From positions 186,001-250,000 of the forward strand of contig JFHB01000014.1 of the NCBI GenBank assembly GCA_000729835.1: DNA of 64,000 bases, read 5' to 3'. The notes below the pieces were generated by a model. The model ran no database searches. It had not been told where the DNA came from and saw nothing but the letters and a program-made list of their open reading frames with translations. Made by a program: the position numbers and the translations under genes. This document shows, piece by piece, positions 24,837 to 35,798 of the stretch; the first letter of the stretch is position 1; each line of letters starts with the position of its first letter. This DNA is from Atkinsonella hypoxylon (taxonomy: Eukaryota; Ascomycota; Sordariomycetes; Hypocreales; Clavicipitaceae).

Positions 24837-25764
24837 AAGAATCGCTTGTTCGAACCTGCGCACGGGGCTCGGAGATGTCCAATGTAGAATAGGAATTTTC
24901 AAGTTGACAAGGGGCAGATCCGTGTGATTGTATAGCATCAGTAAAAAGTAACAGGCTCCAACGACAAACCCAGTTTCTCCTCCCGATCCCTGCGTGAACT
25001 TGAAGACAAAACGGCTTTATTACACTCTTCAGCTGTATCACCATCATTTTGCTTTCGAGCGTGATGGGCTACTATCGACCAGTGATTTAAAATGCACCAT
25101 GTCGTTAAGATGGCTGGTTAAGATGTTACCCAACGACAGGCCGTAACAACTCGACTACGGAGATGAGAGGGGCACTGCTTTTGTCGAACTTTCCATGCTT
25201 CGGCCAGGCTAATCTAGTTCTAGTCCTAACCGTAATCCAGTGCTGACCGGGCCATCTAAGGTCCTATTTTGTGCCGTGAAGATCCGTGTATGTATTGCCT
25301 ATGATCCACGTGGACTGGAAATGACTTGCCGTGACAAAATTGTGGCGATCAAGTTCAATAGTTATGTACAATGCATTGCACAAGAATAATGGTATTGTCA
25401 AGCGCAAATGGACAATGATCCATTTCATATTAAAATGTCATACTGGAGTTCACGCCGTATGCCATGTCACCAAGCTGTATCACCCAGACCAGATACTATT
25501 TACTACTTGCCTGTTTCCGCCTGGAAGGGAAACAAGTTCCCCGCGTGTCCAAAGAATGCCACCTCTTCCGCTTTCTCTGCGACATCATGCCCATCATCTA
25601 CTGTTATGTGATGCAATCATCAGTTAAACCTTTCATCACGTCGTCGTATGATTACAAATTGAAAAAAAAAAAAAAAAGAGACTGGAAGCGAAGGGAGAGA
25701 GGAAACAAAGGAGAAATAGGGACACAGAAGAGGCTCGGACCGAATGAATGAATGCAAATGCTAT
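24837..25764. other. Convergent 3' flanks of RPO31 and ARL1
   Basis: No gene is seen between these two convergent stop codons. An A-run of about 15 bases lies near 25662-25677. The rest probably holds the two 3' UTRs and terminators. Confidence 0.6.
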
Positions 25765-26593
25765 TTATTCTTGGTTGACGGTTTGCTTGGGCACAAAATG
25801 AGCGTTAGTCATCTTCAAACATTCGTCGGATCAACTGTTCTCAAGTGCTGTGGCACAGCATAGGGTGTTTAGCTTACCACCAGCCAGTCCATGCCCTCGT
25901 TAATGCCGCTTCCATCCACGGCAGAGCACGCCATGATGCTCCAATTTCGGTCCCGCAACTCGCCCAAGCGCAGAGCTTCCGAGATCTCGCCCGCTCCCTT
26001 TGCGCCGGGCTGGTCCTGCTTGTTGGCAAAGACTAGTAGAGCCGCGTCTTTGAGCTCCTCCTCATTCAACATCGCTGCCAGTTCCTCTGCCGCAGTCTGT
26101 AATCGCTCGATATCGGTAGAGTCGACCACGAAAATCACCGCCGCCGTGTTGGCGTAGTAACATCGCCAGTACGGCCTGATGCTGGTTTGGCCGCCCAAAT
26201 CCTAATCCTGTCAGCTCCGTTGTACTTGCAATATTTGTCGTTGCAAGAGCGGCGCATACCCAGACGTTGAAATTCAAGTTCTTGTACGTGACCGACTCGA
26301 CATTGAACCCAATTGTTGGTATCGTGGTGACAACCTCGCCGACCTATATACACGACAAGTGTCAGTTTTGTGCAAAAACAAGCATTCTGAAAGAGTGCGA
26401 GAGTATCCGTCCATTACTGACCTTTAATCTGTAGAGAAGAGTTGTTTTACCAGCATTATCCTAACGCTCCCGTCAGTGACACAGTTCCCGACCACACAGC
26501 AAACATAAGCCCTCGTACAAGACCCAGGATCAGTATTCTGATCTCCTTCTTCGACCATATGAGGTTTGATAACCAAGACATGCTCGCCCCCAT
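25765..26593 (-). CDS. ARL1: ADP-ribosylation factor-like GTPase ARL1
   Basis: Five exons read on the minus strand: 26519-26593, 26422-26460, 26260-26343, 25878-26201 and 25765-25785, giving 180 residues. This small GTPase recruits GRIP-domain golgins and effectors to the trans-Golgi. Gly2 (MGASMS) fits N-myristoylation. The P-loop GLDNAGKT (24-31), switch I PTIGFNVE, switch II WDLGGQTSIRPYW (66-78), NKQD and CSAVDG guanine motifs are all present. The DLGGQTSIRPYWRCYYA stretch is diagnostic of ARL1 over ARF1. The last intron (25786-25877) is inferred from a GTAAGC donor and a GACTAAC branch point. It gives the C-terminus WLVQTVNQE. Without it the frame ends earlier, as WLVVS. ARL1 is divergent from RPL39, with about 700 bases between the start codons. 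Confidence 0.95.
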
Positions 26594-27292
26594 GATGAAT
26601 TACGAAAATGAGAGGACTTTGCGACTATGCTATGACGTATGAAGACGACGACAGGGAAGGACTTGTCGCAACGCTCAAAGGTTCAGATCGAGGATCACCG
26701 GTGCCTGCTCCAGGAACTACACACGTGGTCAACCTGGTCAGATGAATCGGGGAATTGCTACAAGGATGCCCAGAAGATAACGCCGAAGAAAAAGCTGAGA
26801 TGAAAATAAATGATTAGTCGAACCAAAAAAAGATGTCATGAGAAACCGTCTATTCGTGTGATTAACCTCGCGTTGGTAAGAATCGTGATCAACGGAAATG
26901 CTGCGAAATAACTGGACACGTGAATTACAAAGCGTCCCCTATTTTGGCTCTTGCAGGAGTCTCCTTACCCTTGCAAACGCGGGTCAAGAGAAAAGCGGCC
27001 ACTTTTTTCTCGGCTTGCGTGTGACAATGTAATTTGTCCCTTCAAAGCCTGATGTTGGCCAGCCGATAACCGGTCATGTGACCCCCACTATCGTGTAAGG
27101 GCATGAACAGGACGTGATTGTTAAAGCCTGAGGCACAGAACTGCGCCACACTGCCTAGCCACACAAATCTTTTCCCACACACAATCCATCGCCTCTAGGG
27201 TTTTACGCCCTCTGCGGGTCAAAATTCCTCTCCGTCTCACACTCTAGGTTTCGCATCTTCACCATACGACTCGACACGTAAAGCCAACCAAG
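26594..27292. promoter_or_regulatory. Divergent ARL1/RPL39 promoter region
   Basis: This 699-base interval lies between the two divergent ATGs. CACGTG boxes occur at 26722-26727 and 26917-26922. A CTAGGGTTTT element at 27195-27204, about 90 bases before the RPL39 ATG, resembles the telomere-repeat-like box (Tbf1 type) found before ribosomal protein genes in many fungi. No ORF is supported. Confidence 0.45.
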
Positions 27293-27825
27293 ATGCCGGT
27301 ACGCCGCCCTGCTGCATCCTGTTGCCGACCTTGTTGCTTATGCCCCGAGGATATATCGTCCGGCGAAAATATCAATACTTTGTGCTTGATGGCATTTTCG
27401 CGCTGGTCGTGCCAGGGCTCAAAAACCTTCCCCCCTCTCTAAACCAAGACAATGACGGACTAACACGTTTATGAATTTCGTCTTCAACAGAGCCACAAGT
27501 CTTTCCGTACCAAGCAGAAGCTTGCCAAGGCGCAGAAGCAGAATCGCCCTGTGCCCCAATGGATTCGACTCCGAACTAACAACTCCGTCCGGTACGCACA
27601 TTTCCCCTCATCCCCCGTGGCCACTGCGAAATTGAAGGAGTATTTGTAACGATGTACACAATAAATTGCATCAATATTCCGGTCTTCGACAAGAGAGTCC
27701 TGCCCAACTGGCGTGGAATATCACAGTGGTCATGGGGACAAGGAGAAATCCGCAATCATTGCTAACCATAATGTAGATACAACGCTAAGCGAAGGCACTG
27801 GCGCAAGACCCGCCTCGGTATCTAA
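27293..27825 (+). CDS. RPL39: 60S ribosomal protein L39 (eL39)
   Basis: Three exons: 27293-27298, 27491-27591 and 27777-27825, giving exactly 51 residues, the invariant family length. Exon 1 codes only Met-Pro before a GTACGC donor. The protein then reads SHKSFRTKQKLAKAQKQ, VPQWIRLRTNNSVRYN and RRHWRKTRLGI, matching eL39 throughout. This very basic small protein lines the exit tunnel of the large ribosomal subunit. Intron 2 has a GCTAACC branch point at 27761. The gene is too short and interrupted to show up as a single long ORF. Confidence 0.96.
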
Positions 27826-28654
27826 TCACCTCGCTCCCAATCCTCAATTCTACACCACTCTGTCGTCGACAACGTGCGCAGTATCCAAAATAATTATGAC
27901 TTCAGCGATGAGTGGACGAACGTTCAAGCAAGACATCTTCGGGGAGGGGGAATATGCGCTGCTCGGAGCGCCTCTGGGAATAAGAAATGGAAATGTTATC
28001 GCACCGGGTAAAGGCAGGTTTCTATGACCTGGTCATGTCGGTTTCTCGCTATCACTGCATATCACGGTCGGTTTTAGGAAGGGAATGCAAAATGATGATA
28101 TTCCACAAGTAAAAGGAACATACTCAAAATGAAAGATGTGTATTTGTGCCAAATGTCGTTTGTGTCATGCAGCTTCCGGTTGCGAAACTATCGTGAACTT
28201 GCGGTCGCTCATTTCGGTCATTGTGTTGAGCGTAAAGACATATTTATTGCACGTGTCATGACTCATATCGTTGGAGGAACATGCCTGCTTCAAAGTGCAG
28301 CAAATGCACCTATCCGCCAAAATCACCATGAAGCCGTCTGGCTCACCAAGTCTTGACGGCAAAAACACTTCCAGGAAAAGAAATGCTTAGTTTCACAAGC
28401 GCCCTGATCATCACGCAGGGTTGAGGATGAACGTCATCATACTTATCATCCCGTTGTCTCTAGAGCAGGGATTTTTGTTTTCATTTCGAAAAGCAAGCAA
28501 GATGCAATGAAGAAATACATCCACTGTCTCAAACTATTCCGTAAACGCCTGAATTGCACTGCAAAGTGAGCTATCAAAAACCACAAATCCAGCTACATCC
28601 GTAGACTGGATTGTGACCACAAGACTGAAGGGCTCTAAAACAACCCGGCCACAT
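27826..28654. other. Convergent 3' flanks of RPL39 and SKP1
   Basis: 829 bases lie between convergent stop codons. No frame with family similarity was seen. This probably holds both 3' UTRs. Confidence 0.6.
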
Positions 28655-29367
28655 TCATCGATCCTCAGCCCATTCGTTCTCCCGGCGAATCTGCTCCTCT
28701 TCCTCGGGGGTGAAGTCGTTGGTTATGTTAAAAGTCTTTCGAATTTCTTCAGGTGACTTGCCCTTGATCATGTTGGCAACGGTTTTGCAGCCAACATCAA
28801 GAAGAGGTTTAATGTCAAGGTAATTAGATGCCTCAAGACGCGAACGGTTAGCCGAGGGAAGGTAACAAACCGATAGCGATCCCCTGATATAAGGAAAGAA
28901 GAGAAAAACGTACAAGAATAATTTCAAAGAGCATCTCCTGGTCGACTTGCATGAACTTCTGGTCCCACTCCTCAATATCGGTGGTTCGGCGGCGTCCATC
29001 AGACTCGTCGTCCTGTGCCTGAGGGGGGTCGTTTCGGTGATGCTCGCACCACTCAATCACCTTGCGGAGGACAGCCTCATTCACCTGCACTTCGATCAGT
29101 TCTGTTCGGATTATAGAGAAAGTCCAGCAAAGGTGGAAGCATACATTGCAAATTGGGATAGGGTTGTTCGCGTTAATAGTGTCGGCACCGACGTCCTCGA
29201 GCATATTCTTGATAAGAATGGAGCGCTCAGCAACCGCGCGGTCTATTACTGGTTAGCTTGTAATAACCGAGCAGTCGCGCAACGAGGACAACCGACTCAC
29301 CGACTTCAATGACGGCATTATCGTTGGATACCAGCCACACCTTCATAGCTGATTTCCCTTCGGCCAT
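28655..29367 (-). CDS. SKP1: SCF ubiquitin ligase adaptor SKP1
   Basis: Four exons on the minus strand: 29301-29367, 29145-29242, 28914-29084 and 28655-28831, giving 170 residues. SKP1 links cullin-1 to F-box proteins in SCF E3 ligases and has kinetochore roles in yeast. The POZ-like N-terminal half runs through VWLVSNDNAVIEVDR and ILIKNMLEDVG to VNEAVLRKVIEWCEHH. After an acidic linker comes the conserved F-box-binding C-terminus: WDQKFMQVDQEMLFEIILA, NYLDIKPLLDVGCKTVANM, GKSPEEIRKTFNI and NDFTPEEEEQIRRENEWAE. Introns are 58, 60 and 82 nt. All key segments are intact. Confidence 0.97.
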
Positions 29368-30838
29368 TGTGCGTAATTGTGAGGCAGAGATGTCGCAAAG
29401 TATAAATGCTTGTCGAATAGAAGCAGGAGGGTGAATTTGAAAATTCGCTGGCCTTGTGGTGTTTGGCGATGCCCCGTATATGTACTGCGGACGATGATGA
29501 ATTTAGATTCAACCAGAGTCCGTGATTTCAGAGGCAAAGGGTCGCCTGCCAGGCGGGGCTCGGTTGGATGGTTTGGTTGGATAGCGGCTGCTGAATGGGG
29601 AGTGATCTTTTTCACTGTGGCAAGTGCGACGTGCTTGTTGCACAGGAAGGAATACGAAGGAGAGGAGAGGATTCAAGAAACAACGTAGGTACTCACCAAC
29701 TGCGGTGTGAAGTGGAGAGATTTATACTTGTCGCGTGTAGGGGATGGAAAGATGCAAGAGAGTTAGCAGATGCGGACACACTTGAAGATTGAAGCTAAAT
29801 AAGACGAACAGGCGGAAGGCGCCAGCTGTTCACGATCAGCACCGTCTGTATTCCGTATCAGTTGGCGGTCACTGCCAGAGGAAGAGGAGAGGGGTCTTCC
29901 CACCCTCGCAGGCAGCAGGCAGGCGGGGCTGTCTTTCTTTGTAGGGGCCTCTACGCGAACAACTTGACTCATTTTTACAGTGAACCGTAGGTAATTCCGA
30001 GCAATCGCCATTTTTACACTAACAAAAACTCCCGCTTTTTAAGTAGCAGTACATTATAGGTTCTCTTAATACATATATACTTATAAATATCAACTTGCTT
30101 TACGACAGCTTGCTCGAAAGCGAACACGGCTGCCGCTCAGGGCTTGTGTTCCTTGTCGTTGAATGCATTGCACGAGTGTTACTGAGACTGGTGCCGAATG
30201 CTTTTACAACGCCAATTTGCATGAGAGCGACTATCAAGATCGACTGTGAGACGGACGGGCAAGCGTACAATCACACGGCACTGACTGAAGCGCGCGGGTT
30301 CCAAAGCATACAATGTCTTGGGAGACAGAAAAGTCGCACTTACAAGCATACAACGATATATTTGATAGGTTGTGCGGTGATCGTCTTCAGTCTGCCATAT
30401 ATGGTTGTAGGGATGCTTGCTAAATCGTTGTCAGACACCAGGCACCAGGATGATAAAGTTAAAAGAGAATGATGACATAAAAATCTCTACGGCAGTCTAC
30501 GGCAGGCAAAACAAAGTGGCTAGCTTTTGGAGCAGTTGAGGTGAGCTCCGCGATGATTGTCCATGGACGTCCCTGGCTAGGCATAGCGTGCATCACTCAC
30601 TACCATGCTGAATATTCCGTCCGTATGGGTTTGGGGAATCAAATTCTGGCATATCAGTCGGACAACTTGACCGGAACTTTTAATATCTGAATCCCGGATT
30701 TTTTATATGGCACCCACGTGCTTCGTCTGGGAGAAGTTTTCCCAACACATTTCTGTGAGCTCAAGAGCCTGTTGGCAGCAAGGCTCGTTTATCTCGCCAA
30801 ATACGGAGTATATTTCTCTTCTTTTCTTTTCCTCATTG

Positions 30839-30840
30839 TC

Positions 30841-30873
<33 letters not shown>

Positions 30874-30898
30874 TCCTTTTTTTTTTTTTCTTTTTTTT
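30839..30898. repeat. TC microsatellite followed by T-run
   Basis: Two blocks of alternating TC separated by CATC are followed by about 20 T residues with a single C. Confidence 0.9.
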
Positions 30899-31455
30899 CC
30901 ACCCCCTTCCCCGCCGCCAAGATACACCTATTGGTGGTGGCTTGTTGGAAATACAGTGCGAGAGGTGCATCGCAAGGAATGGAGAGCAACCAGTTGACAT
31001 GTTGACGAGGATATATGCTTGTGCCAGGCGGGCCCGAAGATTCGTTCCTCCCGTTCCGTAGAGTGTCGGTTTATTCCCAGTGCCTTGGCGTGCCTGCCGT
31101 GGCGTGATGCCATGGGTATTACTTAGCGTCTGGTGTCCAGCAACGAGTAATAACAACCAGAACATATTCCTTCTTGACTCCGTGCGGAGTACATGGGCCC
31201 ATGAAGCTCGGAGCATCTCATTAGTGGCCCTGAGCCTGTTTCCGTCCGAAGCTTAGCGGCGGTTGTGGCCTTGATTAGCGACCGGGGCAACAGCATTCCT
31301 AGCTTGACTGGCACGCAGGAGAGAAATCCCCTTTGTATCGAGGCATCAAAGCATCAAAGCGTCAAAGCGTGGCAGCATGGCCAGCATGGCAGCTTGGCAG
31401 CTTTGTTGTTGTTTTACACCAGAGTTGGGTACGAAATATGCTGCTATTCTCTTTC

Positions 31456-31591
31456 GGGGGGGGGGGGGAAAGAGACCGCTTGCTGCCCTGCCTCTGTGGC
31501 GTGTTTGGGAGGCAACACATTTCATTCATTGTTGCTTCGCTTCTTTTCTTAATATTACCCATGTTTGGAAAAAAAAAAAAAAAAAAAAAAA
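31456..31591. repeat. G13 and A23 homopolymer runs
   Basis: Thirteen G residues occupy 31456-31468 and 23 A residues occupy 31569-31591, with 100 bases between them. Confidence 0.9.
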
Positions 31592-32461
31592 GAGCAAGCC
31601 GGGGCCCCCATATTCCCAGTACGCTAACTACTGTCTTGCATTCTCTGGGCCCTGAATGGAGTAGGTAGGGTCTACGGAATAGTCATCCGTACTGTATCCC
31701 TCCTGGTTGCAGCTTCCGGTCCGGTGGAAGACTATGTGTCTTGTCTTGACAGGAAAAAGGAAAATCCAGCCAAAATCAAAGACCATAGGGTGTAGATGAG
31801 ATACTTAACACCCGGAGATATTCAAGGACACAAGACGCATTGTTTCCGGTCATAATGGTCTGGTCTGTATGGTCCGGTGCCATGAGGTCATCCGCCCCTT
31901 TCTGAAGCCGGGATGGCCTTTTCGCCTCTCGTCAAGTGCCAGCCAGCCGGCCGCCAGTCCATTCAGCCGTGCTCATGCCCCTGTCAACAATCTCTTTCTG
32001 GTGTCAGCCAAGTCGGCGTGCCTTGTCATAGAGACCATGTCCCAGATTGCCGTTTCTTGACGTGTCGATAAATTGTATGTTCCAATTTACAAGCATTCTG
32101 CTTCCGTCAATTCCACATTTCCACCACCTCCCCATTTATCCGCCCTTCTTCTCCCTACCTATATCTCCCGTGCATGAGCCCATCACCCTCGTCCCTGTGC
32201 CTGCCTGTTGTGCCTTCCAGCAACTTACCTTGCCTTTCTCTACCTATGTGTTGATATCATACCATCTTATTCCTCATACACCGGAAACCCCTCGGTGAGG
32301 GCCACTTCGCCGTCTTGCGCTTTGCGCCTCGCAGCTCTGGGAGCCTTCACAACCATCTCGACTCTGCCAACAGCCCATCTCATATCTGTCATTGATTCTC
32401 TATCATCTCTCGAATCTTCATTTACTATGCTATTGGGGGCCCAAGAGCCCATTGCTGAACG

Positions 32462-34413
32462 ATGTGGCGACGCACGTACTTGCTTCTTGTTCTGATACGT
32501 CTGTGGTTTGCTCTCTCACCCAGTTATCTTCACCCAGACGAAAATTTCCAAGGCCCTGAAGTCATAGCTGGTATGTTCTATCCTGTGCAGCGCCTCTATG
32601 GTGCATCGTTCAATGTGCTGTGCTCTTCATCTTCCACATCCGCCACCAGCTCAGACGCCGAGTAAATGGTTGATCCATTGAGATTTTGCCGTATTGGTGC
32701 AATCGCCGACGCCTGTGGATCGGCACTTGTCCATCCCTGTGGTCTCGCGCCTGGCGCCAACCTAGACAGCATCTTGTGAGAGACTGAGCTTGCTAACGGA
32801 TACCCTATTGTCAATTGTAGGCCAGATTTTCAGTTACCCTGTTCGGAGAACGTGGGAATTCACAAGCGAGCATCCCATTCGGAGCGTCTTTCCTTTATGG
32901 CCTGTTTATGGCCTACCTATGCTACTTCTTCAATGGTTGTGGGTTGGTAATGGGCAAGATGGCGAAATCACACCCATCGCCGTATTCTGGACTCTTCGAG
33001 TCCTTATGTTCCTAATCAGTTTCGTTTTGGAGGATTGGGCTCTCCACGAATTAATTCCGTCGCCTCGACATCGCCGTATTGCTGTTGTTTTGGTGGCCTC
33101 ATCCTACGTGACTTGGACATATCAGACCCACACTTTCTCCAACTCGGTCGAAACACTTGTTGTCGCTTGGAGCTTAGTTTTGATTCAGCGCATCGTTGAC
33201 ACAAGGGTATGGCGTCGCATCGTGTTAGCATTCTGCTGTTTAAAGAGTTCAATGACTTACGCTCAGCACTAGCAGCAAACATCGTTTTTATCGTCAACAG
33301 TGCTTGGTATTGTGGCAGTTTTTGGTGTCTTCAACCGAATTACTTTCCCAGCCTTTTTGTTGATTCCCGGCTTTCGCTTGATATCTCACTTTATTCACAA
33401 GTGCGTTCCAGCGGCTTGACAAAATTACGAGTGAACGAGCAGCTTCGCTAACATTCTGGAATAGACCTTTGTCCTTGGTGGCCCTGGCTTCGGCTGCTTT
33501 AATTACAACTATAATCGCTATCGCGCTGGATACCGCCTTCTACTCATCAGAGCCTATTACATGGGCTGACTTAATACGGAGACCAACAATCACTCCGCTC
33601 AACTTTTTCCTTTACAACTCGAATACCGCGAACCTTGCCCAACATGGTATTCACCCATGGTATCAGCATTTGGTGGCCAATCTCCCGCAGCTTCTCGGAC
33701 CTGCGACTTTGCTCCTCTTTGCGAAGCCCCACCTGTCGTTGAGACTATATTCCGCGATTTCTGGTCTCTTTGTGCTGTCAATATTTCCGCATCAAGAAGC
33801 CCGTTTTCTTCTCCCAACCGTGCCATTGATCCTTTCATCGATAGAGCTTCCCAAAAATAAAACCATCTTGCGGGTTTGGGCCGGAGCGTGGATAGCCTTT
33901 AACCTTTTCTTCGGGGTTCTGATGGGCATCTATCACCAGGGCGGCGTCGTCCCAGGTCAAATTTTCATGAGTAAACAACCTGACGCCACTCACGCCATCT
34001 GGTGGAAAACCTACACACCCCCCATTTGGCTCCTCGATGGCAAGAATGAAGTTCTGCAGACCAAAGATGTAATGGGCTTGAAAGGCCCCGCTTTGCTTGA
34101 GCAGCTCACTGAGCTTGCCACGTGCGATACCCCAGCCGACCGAAGGAATCAGGAATACCTCAAAGAGAAGAACGGGACTTATTTGATCGCACCAGCGTCA
34201 GCGACTTGGTTAGATCCATACTTACCAAATAAAGGGCTGCAAGGGCTGCGGTTCCGAGAAGTCTGGCGGTATCGACAGCACCTGAATTTGGATGATCTTG
34301 ATTTTGGCGATGATGGTGTATGGAACACTCTATCTAGAGTCATTGGCCGACGTGGCTTGATTGCTTGGCGAGTCACCAAGAGCTGCCCGCACGTGGCCAG
34401 AGTAGTAGGGTGA
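32462..34413 (+). CDS. SMP3: GPI mannosyltransferase 4 (SMP3/PIG-Z)
   Basis: Four exons: 32462-32570, 32821-33206, 33273-33400 and 33465-34413, giving 523 residues (yeast Smp3 is of similar size). It transfers the fourth, side-branch mannose to the GPI precursor in the ER lumen, a step that yeasts need before ethanolamine-phosphate addition. It is a GT22/dolichyl-phosphate-mannose-dependent polytopic enzyme. The lumenal catalytic motif HPDE is at residues 24-27, followed by FQ and E. Hydrophobic segments recur through exons 2-4, and the family motif HQEARFLLP is present in exon 4. The acceptor of exon 3 could instead be three bases downstream, which would remove one Gln. Confidence 0.93.
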
Positions 34414-34602
34414 ATAAAGGGAAATGTTGCATCAAATAGACCAGGATTTCAAGTGCTTACTATGGCGCAACGAAATGGAATCTTCATGACGAATATGGCA
34501 ATGTGACTTGTAACTGAATTCCTCGTTGAAACTAGTACTATCTAGCACATCTAGACCAGGAATCCAAACAAGGTGGAAATTAAACACGAGACTTCAGACC
34601 CC

Positions 34603-35389
34603 TTAGTAAAGACGTTTGGGAGGGGACATGGAAGCCTTGATAGTCAAGCTACCAACATTCTGCCAGCCCTTCTTCAGTAAGGAGACGAGGTAATTGATGG
34701 CCAACATGATGTTTCCAACCAGCTGCTCCTGCTCCATACCGACGTTTCCGACGGCAACACCCATGCAGAGAACCTTCTTCAGCTGGAACTTGATGGTGGA
34801 CTTAACCTCGTTGATCTTGCCAGTCAGGTCATCGGAGTGAGAGACAGGCATAGGGAACTTGCCAGCTGTTGAGCGTTAGCGAAACGCTTTCATACTCTAG
34901 CGTATGTGCAATTAGAAGGAATGGCTTACCCTTCGACAGACCAGGACCCAAGATACGAGGAATTTGCCTGAGGAGGGTTTCGGAAGCGACGAAAGCGTCA
35001 TACTTGCGAGCCAGCTTCTTGATGAGCTTCTTGTTCTTGTTGAGCTTCTTCAAGTCATCCGCAGACATGGCGTCGACACCGCCGTGTTTGGCACGGTCCA
35101 AATCGTGCTGATCACCCAAGATGCAGATGGACATATTGGGACGGGGAATGGAAGGCAGCTTGATTGTGCCAGAGAAACGCTTGTCACGCTGAGGGTCATA
35201 GTTCTTCAGGCCGATCTGGAGTTCGACGGTCTCGAGGAAGTTGCGCTTCTTGGTCTCATTGGAATACTCCAAGACCTCGGCGACTTGTGTCCGGACATTG
35301 GCTGCAAGAGAGAAGATTTCGTTAGCATGGATTTCAACAAATCGTCTATGAGTTGCGGCATAGTACTGACCGACTGTGATCTTAGACAT
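34603..35389 (-). CDS. RPL10A: 60S ribosomal protein L10a (uL1)
   Basis: Three exons on the minus strand: 35371-35389, 34930-35301 and 34603-34865, giving 217 residues, the standard uL1 length in eukaryotes. It forms the L1 stalk at the E site of the large subunit. Conserved segments include RNFLETVELQIGLKNYDPQ, RDKRFSG, LNKNKKLIKKLARKYDAF, LGPGLSKAGKFPMPVSH and STIKFQLKKVLCMGVAVGN. Exon 1 codes MSKITV only. Intron 1 (69 nt) is in frame and stop-free, so an unspliced message would read through with 23 extra residues. The gene is convergent with SMP3 (189 bases between stops) and divergent from TRM732. Confidence 0.97.
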
Positions 35390-35798
35390 TTTGTCAGTCT
35401 CCCAATAGATTCAGGATTATCTAATGGTGATCAGGACGATGCTTGTCGGTGGAAGGGATTTCGATATTTCAAGTAAGGGATTTTGGGGATTTTGAATGCG
35501 GGACCCAACCAAAATACAAGCAGTGGTGGGGTGTGCGCAGGGCAAAATTTTCTCACGTGGACTCTCACGTGTCGCCTCGTGAGTCGGAAGCGGGAAAGCC
35601 TGCTGTTTTATCATGGGTGGTATAACTATATGTCTGCAAAAACAGTGCTGCAATGAGTGAAAATGCGGGATGTAGAAGCATTGCCTTGAATCCTGATACT
35701 GCAATGACGAGGTGCATATGAAGTAGAGAAATTATACAAATTCAAGCATCGTCTTGACTTCATTTCCTTTCTCTTGCTTCCCCACGCTTTCATTTGGA
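35390..35798. promoter_or_regulatory. Divergent RPL10A/TRM732 promoter with twin CACGTG boxes
   Basis: This 409-base interval lies between two divergent ATGs. Two perfect CACGTG palindromes, each preceded by TCT, lie at 35554-35559 and 35566-35571, 12 bases apart or about one helical turn. They are about 165-180 bases from the RPL10A ATG and 230-245 from the TRM732 ATG. CACGTG is the core site of bHLH factors such as Cbf1. Confidence 0.5.

Larger units (their letters stand above)
29368..32461. other. Divergent SKP1/SMP3 intergenic region with homopolymer tracts
   Basis: This 3.1 kb holds no supportable gene. A 125-codon plus-strand frame at 30095-30472 has no family likeness and opens with a non-ATG codon. 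Simple sequence includes a TC tract with a T-run (30839-30898), G13 (31456-31468) and A23 (31569-31591). The pyrimidine-rich DNA just before 32461 probably belongs to the SMP3 promoter or leader. Confidence 0.5.

Noticed and set aside
25805..25878. Alternative last exon of ARL1 ending IRRMFEDD
   Set aside because: It would need a 43-nt intron, too short for these genes. A 92-nt intron with a GACTAAC branch point gives the family-like end WLVQTVNQE.
30095..30472. 125-codon plus-strand frame with a hydrophobic C-terminal stretch
   Set aside because: It opens with a non-ATG codon, resembles no family, and sits in a repeat-rich promoter interval.
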